This document shows positions 59,068-64,000 of a DNA stretch of 64,000 nucleotides, piece by piece. Source of the stretch: Nocardioides sp. GY 10113 (GTDB lineage Bacteria; Actinomycetota; Actinomycetes; Propionibacteriales; Nocardioidaceae); the NCBI RefSeq assembly GCF_004919105.1, contig NZ_STGK01000012.1, positions 1 through 64,000 on the forward strand, read 5' to 3'. The first letter of the stretch is position 1. Each line of letters begins with the position of its first letter. Below the pieces are notes generated by a model, which worked only from the letters and a program-made list of their open reading frames with translations, was not told the DNA's origin and searched no databases. The position numbers and the translations under genes were made by a program.

Positions 59068-59643
59068 TCAGCGCACCACGTCGTAGACCAGCTTCTGGAT
59101 GCCGTTCGCGTACGACTCGCTCTCCACCAGCGTCAGCATCTGCTTGTCCTTGTCGGTGTCGCTGAACAGCCGCTTCCCGGCTCCGAGCAGCACCGGGAAG
59201 ACCAGCAGGTGGTAGCGGTCGATCAGCCCGGCGTCCGAGAGCGACCGACCGAGGGCGGCGCTGCCGTGCATCGAGATCGGGCCGCCGTCGGTCTCCTTGA
59301 GCGCGGCGACGTCGTCGAGGGAGCGCAGGATCGTGGTCTCACCCCAGTTGTCGACGAGGTCGGACTCGTCCAGCGTGGTGGAGACGACGTACTTGGGCAT
59401 CGCGTTGTAGAGCGGGAACTCCTCGGTCATCGAGGGCCAGACCGGCGCGAACGCCTGGTAGCTGACGCGGCCCATCAGCATCGCCGTGGCCTCCTGCTGC
59501 TCCGACCCCTTGATCGTGTACGCCTCGGGCACGAACTCGAGGTCCTGGAAGGTCCAGCCGCTGTTGCGGTAGCCGGGCTCGCCGCCGGGTGCCTCGACGA
59601 CGCCGTCGAGGGAGACGAAGGCGGTGCTGATCAGGGTGCGCAA
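59068..59643 (-). CDS. Dihydrofolate-reductase-family protein (RibD C-terminal type)
   Basis: 191 residues: LISTAFVSLDGVVEAPGG, AMLMGRVSYQAFAPVWPS, ISMHGSAALGRSLSDAGLID and LVFPVLLGAGKRLF are typical of the RibD_C/YwjB-like reductases. Probably an NADPH-dependent reductase of unknown substrate. The start is a TTG at 59643 with GAGGAGAA 4 nt upstream; the frame extends to 59754 but the extra 37 residues do not fit the family. Confidence 0.86.
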   Translation of the reverse strand: MRTLISTAFVSLDGVVEAPGGEPGYRNSGWTFQDLEFVPEAYTIKGSEQQEATAMLMGRVSYQAFAPVWPSMTEEFPLYNAMPKYVVSTTLDESDLVDNWGETTILRSLDDVAALKETDGGPISMHGSAALGRSLSDAGLIDRYHLLVFPVLLGAGKRLFSDTDKDKQMLTLVESESYANGIQKLVYDVVR

Positions 59644-59791
59644 GGGTTCTCCTCGGGTTGTGGTCGGATCCTCATCCTCGTGGATCGACCGGCTGGAACG
59701 GGACAACTCATCGGCGTGGTGGTCGAGGGGCTCGCGCGCTCGCACCTCGGCCACCGGCCCTCCCGCTGGACCTCATGTCCACGTGAAGTCC

Positions 59792-59797
59792 TAGCGT
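59792..59797 (+). promoter_or_regulatory. -10 box (TAGCGT), leaderless ABC exporter
   Basis: TAGCGT is 7 nt before the ATG at 59805. Confidence 0.55.
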
Positions 59798-59804
59798 TGC
59801 GCCC

Positions 59805-61679
59805 ATGAGCATGGAGATGGTGGCCCGGCAGCAGATGTTCCGCCGGTCCCACGGCACGGAGGACCGCGGGTCGTTCTCGTGGGCGACCGCCCGGCGGGTG
59901 CTGGCGTTCGCGCGCCCGCACCGGCGGAAGCTGGCGGGGTTCCTCGTCCTGAGCGTGGCCACGGCCGTCCTCGCCGTGGCGACCCCGATCCTGGCCGGCC
60001 GCGTCGTCGACGAGATCATCGCCGGCTCCTCCAGCCGGACGATCGTGCTGCTGGCCAGCGCCATCGCCGTCGTCGCCGTGGTCGACGCAGGGGCCGGCCT
60101 GTTGATGCGCTGGTTCTCCTCCCGGATCGGCGAGGGGCTGATCCTCGACCTGCGCACCACCGTCTTCGACCACGTGCAGCGGATGCCGGTCGCCTTCTTC
60201 ACCCGCACCCGCACCGGCGCGCTCGTCAGCCGCCTCAACAACGACGTGATCGGCGCGCAGCGGGCGTTCAGCGACACCCTGTCGGGCGTCGTCGGCAACC
60301 TGGTGATGCTGGTGCTCACCCTCGGCGTGATGCTGCGCATCTCCTGGCTGGTCACCGTGCTCGCGCTGGCGATGCTGCCGGTCTTCGTGATCCCCGCCCG
60401 TCGGATGGGCAACCGGCTCGCCGGCATCCAGCGCGAGGCCGCCGACCACAACGCCGCGATGGGCAACCAGATGACCGAGCGCTTCTCCGCGCCCGGCGCG
60501 ACCCTGGTCAAGCTCTTCGGACGCCCGGACCAGGAGTCGGCGGAGTTCGCCGGCCGGGCCCGCCGGGTCGCCGACATCGGCGTGAAGACCGCGATGGTGC
60601 AGACCACCTTCGTCACCTCGCTGACGCTGGTCTCCGCGCTCGCCGTCGCGGTCGTGTACGGCGTCGGCGGCGTCGGCGCGCTGCGCGGCTCCCTGGAGGC
60701 CGGCGCCGTGGTCACCCTGTCGCTGCTGCTGGCCCGCCTCTACGCCCCGTTGACCGCCCTGGCCAACGCCCGGGTGGAGGTGATGTCGGCGCTGGTCAGC
60801 TTCGAGCGGGTCTTCGAGGTGCTCGACCTGGAGCCGATGATCTCCGAGCCGGACGAGCCGCGGGCGCTGCCGGAGGGACCGCTGGCGATCGAGTTCGACG
60901 ACGTCCGGTTCGCCTACCCCTCGGCCGACAAGGTCTCCCTCGCCTCCCTCGAGGACGTCGCGGTGCTCGACACCCGCGGCGGCGAGGAGGTCCTGCACGG
61001 CATCTCGTTCACCGCCGAGCCCGGCCAGATGGTCGCCATGGTCGGCTCCTCGGGCGCGGGCAAGTCCACCATCGCCCAGCTCGTCCCGCGCCTGTACGAC
61101 GTCGACGCCGGCGCCGTACGCCTCTCCGGCGTCGACGTGCGCGACCTGACCGCCGCCGACCTGCGCGGCGCGGTCGGCGTGGTCACCCAGGACGGCCACC
61201 TCTTCCACGACAGCATCCGCGGCAATCTGGCGCTGGCCCGCCCCGAGGCGACCGACGCCGAGCTGTGGGAGGCGCTGGAGCGATCCCGGCTGGCCGACCT
61301 GATCCGGTCGCTGCCCGACGGGCTGGACACCGTGGTGGGGGAGCGCGGCTACCGGCTCTCCGGCGGGGAGCGCCAGCGCCTCACCATCGCCCGGCTGCTG
61401 CTCAAGCGCCCCCGCGTGGTGATCCTGGACGAGGCGACCGCCTCGCTCGACTCCACCTCCGAGGCGGCCGTCACCGCGGCGCTCGGGGAGGCACTGGACG
61501 GCCGCACAGCGCTGGTGATCGCGCACCGGCTCTCCACGGTCCGCGCCGCCGACCTGATCCTGGTGATCGAGGCGGGCGAGATCGTCGAGCGCGGGACCCA
61601 CGGGGAGCTGTTGGCCGCGGGCGGGCGCTACGCCGAGCTCTACCGGACGCAGTTCGCGGAGGACGCTGCCGTCGGCTGA
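59805..61679 (+). CDS. ABC exporter, fused permease and ATPase
   Basis: 624 residues. Six membrane segments (~45-330, with the typical TRTGALVSRLNNDVIGAQRA intracellular loop) followed by a nucleotide-binding domain: Walker A VGSSGAGKST (~410), Q-loop VTQDGHLFHDSI, signature LSGGERQRL, Walker B RVVILDEATASLD, H-loop IAHRLSTV. Works as a homo- or heterodimer exporting lipids or drugs; an extra segment (SADKVSLASLEDVAVLDTRG, ~370-390) sits between the strands before Walker A. Leaderless start at ATG 59805. Confidence 0.93.
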   Translation: MSMEMVARQQMFRRSHGTEDRGSFSWATARRVLAFARPHRRKLAGFLVLSVATAVLAVATPILAGRVVDEIIAGSSSRTIVLLASAIAVVAVVDAGAGLLMRWFSSRIGEGLILDLRTTVFDHVQRMPVAFFTRTRTGALVSRLNNDVIGAQRAFSDTLSGVVGNLVMLVLTLGVMLRISWLVTVLALAMLPVFVIPARRMGNRLAGIQREAADHNAAMGNQMTERFSAPGATLVKLFGRPDQESAEFAGRARRVADIGVKTAMVQTTFVTSLTLVSALAVAVVYGVGGVGALRGSLEAGAVVTLSLLLARLYAPLTALANARVEVMSALVSFERVFEVLDLEPMISEPDEPRALPEGPLAIEFDDVRFAYPSADKVSLASLEDVAVLDTRGGEEVLHGISFTAEPGQMVAMVGSSGAGKSTIAQLVPRLYDVDAGAVRLSGVDVRDLTAADLRGAVGVVTQDGHLFHDSIRGNLALARPEATDAELWEALERSRLADLIRSLPDGLDTVVGERGYRLSGGERQRLTIARLLLKRPRVVILDEATASLDSTSEAAVTAALGEALDGRTALVIAHRLSTVRAADLILVIEAGEIVERGTHGELLAAGGRYAELYRTQFAEDAAVG

Positions 61680-61693
61680 GGCTGCTGGCCCCG

Positions 61694-61750
61694 CGTCACA
61701 TGGATTCTCGCCCCGACACGCCGGGGGGAGGGGCCAGAATCCATGTGACG
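61694..61750. terminator. Long inverted repeat between converging genes
   Basis: A perfect 15-bp stem (61694-61708 with 61736-61750; CGTCACATGGATTCT and its complement) with a 27-nt GC-rich loop. Probably terminates both the ABC exporter and the PPOX gene; the shape is also like a genomic repeat family. Confidence 0.65.
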
Positions 61751-61779
61751 ACGCGCCCCGGGCGGCGGGCCGGGCCGGA

Positions 61780-62205
61780 TCACCGGCGAGGCAGCTCCCC
61801 GGACGGGCGCTCGTTGCCCATCACCCGGGTCACGGTGATCTCGATGACGACGCGGTCGGGATTCTCGCGGGGCGCCCGGTACCGCGCGGTGTAGCGCCGG
61901 ACCGCCTCGGCCACGGACTCCGGGTCGTCCTTCACCTGCGCGGTGCCCTCGAGGGTGCACCAGCGGGCGCCGTCGACCTGGCTGACCGCCACCTGGGCGC
62001 CGGGGCCGGCGGCCAGGACGTTGCGGACCTTCTTGCTGCCGGCGCTGCTGATCACGCGCGCGATGCCGGCGTCGGGGTCGAAGGTGACTCCCACCGGGAC
62101 GAGGTGCGGACTGCCGTCCGGGCGGTGGGTCACCAGGAAGCAGATCCGGCGCTCCTCCCAGAAGGAGTCGCCCGTGGACTCGGGCTGCGGTGGGTCGACT
62201 GCCAT
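61780..62205 (-). CDS. PPOX-class F420-dependent/FMN protein
   Basis: 141 residues with the split-barrel flavin/F420-binding fold: FWEERRICFLVTHRPDGSPH, LVPVGVTFDPDAGIARVISS, KKVRNVLAAGPGAQVAVSQV, RYTARYRAPRENPDRVVIEI. Actinobacterial members usually use cofactor F420; substrate unknown. ATG 62205 has GGAGGA 7 nt upstream, which decides it over an ATG at 62325. Confidence 0.86.
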   Translation of the reverse strand: MAVDPPQPESTGDSFWEERRICFLVTHRPDGSPHLVPVGVTFDPDAGIARVISSAGSKKVRNVLAAGPGAQVAVSQVDGARWCTLEGTAQVKDDPESVAEAVRRYTARYRAPRENPDRVVIEITVTRVMGNERPSGELPRR

Positions 62206-62371
62206 GGGCGGTCCTCCGATGAGATGGCGGTGGGGCGGGGTTCCCATCCTGCCCGGTGCGGGGTCGTGTGCCTGACGCCTCCCTATGCCGGGCTCTCGGG
62301 CACACGACCCGATCCGGGTCGGCACGCCACCCCGCCACGACCCGGCCCAGGAGCGGGCGCCGCCCCGATCC

Positions 62372-63412
62372 TCACCGTCTGGCCGCGTAGATCCGCCGAA
62401 CGACGTCCTCGATGTCGGGCTCCTCGATCGCCAGGTCCCGCACCTCGACCCGCTCCCCGATCGCGGCCAGCACCCGGGCGGCGGTGGTCAGCTCGGGGTC
62501 GAACGACAGGCGCTGGCGCAGGCCGTTGCCCTCGCTGGCCAGGTGCCGGGTGGCGGGGATGCCGAGCAGGTCCGCGGTGGGCGAGACCAGGTCGACCACC
62601 AGCACCCGTTCCGCGCCGACGGTCCGGGACAGGCCGGGCAGGTCGCCGTCGTACGCGAGCCGGCCGTGGTCGATCACCAGCACCCGGTCGCAGAGCCTCT
62701 CGATGTCGCCCATGTCGTGGGTGGTCAGCAGCAGCGTGGTGCCGTGCCGGGCCCGTTCGGCGAGCAGGAACTCACGGAGCCGCTGCTTGGACAGCACGTC
62801 CAGCCCGATCGTCGGCTCGTCGAGGATCACCAGCCGGGGTGAGTGCAGCAGCGCGGCGGCCACCTCGGCCCGCATCCGCTGGCCGAGCGAGAGCTGGCGC
62901 ACCGGCGTGCCGAGGAAGTCGCCCATCTCCAGGTGCTCGACCAGCTCCTCGAACCGCTCCCGCTCCTCGGTGGAGGACAGGTGGTGGATCGCGGCCAGGA
63001 TCCGGAACGACTCCCGCACCGGCAGGTCCCACCACAGCTGGGAGCGCTGCCCGAAGACGACGCCGACCTCGCGGGCGAGGCGCCGGCGGTCGGGCACCGG
63101 CCGCAGGCCACAGGTGGTCACCGACCCCGCGGTCGGCACCAGGATCCCGGTGAGCATCTTGATCGTGGTCGACTTCCCGGCCCCGTTCGCGCCGATGTAG
63201 CCAACGGACTCTCCCGCGGTGATCCGGAGCGACAGGTCGTCGACGGCCGTGATCCGGCGGCGGCGCAGCCCGTCGCGCACCGAGAACTCCCGGGTCAGCC
63301 CGGCCGTCTCGACGATCGCCTCGGAGCCCGCTTCCGGTCCGCCCGTCCCGTCCATCCCCGTCATCCTCCCGCTCCGCGGCTCCGTCATCCTCCTGCTCCG
63401 CGGCTCCGTCAT
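62372..63412 (-). CDS. ABC transporter ATP-binding protein
   Basis: 346 residues. Walker A GANGAGKST (~80), Q-loop VVFGQRSQLWWDLP, signature LSLGQRMRAE, Walker B LVILDEPTIGLD, H-loop TTHDMGD; C-terminal ~80 residues are the DUF4162-type extension. It belongs with ABC-2 permeases encoded upstream. The ATG at 63412 overlaps the permease stop (ATGA). Codons 1-17 are made by a 24-bp tandem repeat (MTEPRSRR MTEPRSGR M), so in-frame ATGs at 63388 and 63364 are alternative starts. Confidence 0.92.
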   Translation of the reverse strand: MTEPRSRRMTEPRSGRMTGMDGTGGPEAGSEAIVETAGLTREFSVRDGLRRRRITAVDDLSLRITAGESVGYIGANGAGKSTTIKMLTGILVPTAGSVTTCGLRPVPDRRRLAREVGVVFGQRSQLWWDLPVRESFRILAAIHHLSSTEERERFEELVEHLEMGDFLGTPVRQLSLGQRMRAEVAAALLHSPRLVILDEPTIGLDVLSKQRLREFLLAERARHGTTLLLTTHDMGDIERLCDRVLVIDHGRLAYDGDLPGLSRTVGAERVLVVDLVSPTADLLGIPATRHLASEGNGLRQRLSFDPELTTAARVLAAIGERVEVRDLAIEEPDIEDVVRRIYAARR

Positions 63413-63427
63413 CCTCCTGCTCCGCGG
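63361..63427. repeat. 24-bp tandem repeat over the ABC gene start
   Basis: Two full units (63361-63384, 63385-63408; one mismatch) and a 19-bp partial third (63409-63427). Each unit carries GGAGGATGA on the minus strand, that is a ribosome-site-like sequence, a start and, in another frame, a stop. Confidence 0.85.
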
Positions 63428-64000
63428 TAGTGCCGCACGCCGGCCCGCCAGAACAGCAGCGCCATCGCCCACGCCCAGACCGCGGCCAGCGGCGCGCACC
63501 AGCCCAGCCACGACGGCATCCACTCCGGGCCGGGCAGCCCCAGCAGGGTGACCACCGGCAGGAAGCCGGTGAACGCCATCGGGAACAGGAAGCCGAAGAG
63601 CACCACGAGCGGCTTCGACCAGACCGAGGCGGGCTGTGTGGCGGCGTACCGGCCCCCGTAGACGAACGCGTTGGTCGCCTCCGCGCCGTCGACGAGGAAG
63701 AACTGGCATCCCGCCGCCCAGACGAAGAGCGCGCAGAACGTCGCGTAGGCGCTGACCAGGGCCAGCGCCACCAGCAGCACGTGCGCCGGCGTCCAGTCGA
63801 CGTCGTTGACGGCGAACCCGGCGACCAGCGCGATCAGTCCCACCGCCGCGCGGGCGAGCCGGCGCAGGCTGATGTCGGAGGTCACCAGCTGCAGCAGCAG
63901 CGGCTGCGGACGCAGGTAGAAGACGTCGAGCGTGCCCGCCCGCAGGTACGTCGGCAGGTTGTCGCAGTGACCGAAGGAGAGGTCGGCCAGGGAGAAGCAG
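63409..64000 (-). CDS. ABC-2 family permease (partial)
   Basis: The C-terminal 196 residues; the 5' end lies beyond the window. Several membrane segments (AAVGLIALVAGFAVNDVDWT; VLLVALALVSAYATFCALFV; SKPLVVLFGFLFPMAFTGFL; WCAPLAAVWAWAMALLFWRA), and the soluble start SLADLSFGHCDNLPTYLRAG with TLDVFYLRP, match the ABC-2 permeases of the DUF990/ABC2_membrane_6 type. Partner of the ATP-binding protein that follows with a 4-nt overlap. Confidence 0.88.
   Translation of the reverse strand, partial: CFSLADLSFGHCDNLPTYLRAGTLDVFYLRPQPLLLQLVTSDISLRRLARAAVGLIALVAGFAVNDVDWTPAHVLLVALALVSAYATFCALFVWAAGCQFFLVDGAEATNAFVYGGRYAATQPASVWSKPLVVLFGFLFPMAFTGFLPVVTLLGLPGPEWMPSWLGWCAPLAAVWAWAMALLFWRAGVRHYRGAGG

Noticed and set aside
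59631..61601. 656-codon minus-strand frame opposite the ABC exporter
   Set aside because: Shadow frame; all ABC motifs are in the plus-strand gene.
1..64000. CRISPR array
   Set aside because: No series of regularly spaced short direct repeats and no cas gene found by reading.

Overview
The window is one contiguous piece of a high-GC actinobacterial chromosome. Core gene content (DUF3145, DUF3052, DUF4193, DUF3710, DUF3159, DUF3093, homodimeric-type AceE, fabD-fabH-acpP-fabF behind a PucR-type regulator, coproporphyrin-type ferrochelatase), many GTG starts and many TAnnnT-type leaderless promoters point to Actinomycetes, most likely Nocardioides or a close relative. That placement is inference from gene content, not from a search.

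Layout. 1-130: the 3' end of a 5S rRNA and its terminator, so the window starts at the end of an rRNA operon. 168-34756: conserved chromosomal backbone. It holds a type II fatty-acid synthesis operon on the minus strand, pyruvate dehydrogenase E1, two acyl-CoA synthetases, a peroxiredoxin, tRNA-Val(TAC), a Nif3/zinc-ribbon/phosphatase group, ferrochelatase, an IMPase-like gene, dUTPase with an actinobacterial DUF cluster, two TrkA-type proteins divergent from a KimA-like permease, and a TrmA/RlmD-type RNA methyltransferase. 34710-57572: an accessory region bounded by a perfect 34-bp direct repeat. One copy is the 3' end of the methyltransferase gene; the other codes for a second version of the same C-terminus. 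I read this as a genomic island inserted at the 3' end of that gene; no integrase is visible. 57660-64000: backbone again (Tat-exported esterase, DHFR-like reductase, ABC exporter, PPOX enzyme, and an ABC-2 export system running off the right end).

Inside the island there are two blocks. The left block (35-49 kb) carries secreted or surface proteins (metzincin protease, B-lectin/CHAP protein, cutinase, Ig-like protein, two SHOCT-domain membrane proteins), an intact IS481-family element with 28-bp ends and a 16-bp target duplication, and remnants of IS3 transposase and hexapeptide-transferase genes. Four copies of a roughly 105-nt conserved, probably structured element (A-D) lie in the gaps around the secreted-protein genes. 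The right block (49.4-57 kb) is a compact, divergent accessory system: an XRE repressor and an HNH nuclease on the minus strand; on the plus strand an unknown protein, an ADP-ribosylglycohydrolase fused to a cysteine phosphatase domain, a second ADP-ribosylglycohydrolase-like protein that has lost one metal motif, three small unknown proteins and a NERD-domain helicase. Two identical-arm palindromes (TATGC-N5-GCATA) sit in the divergent promoter region and are the likely operators. This block and the four repeated elements are the best candidates for something undescribed.
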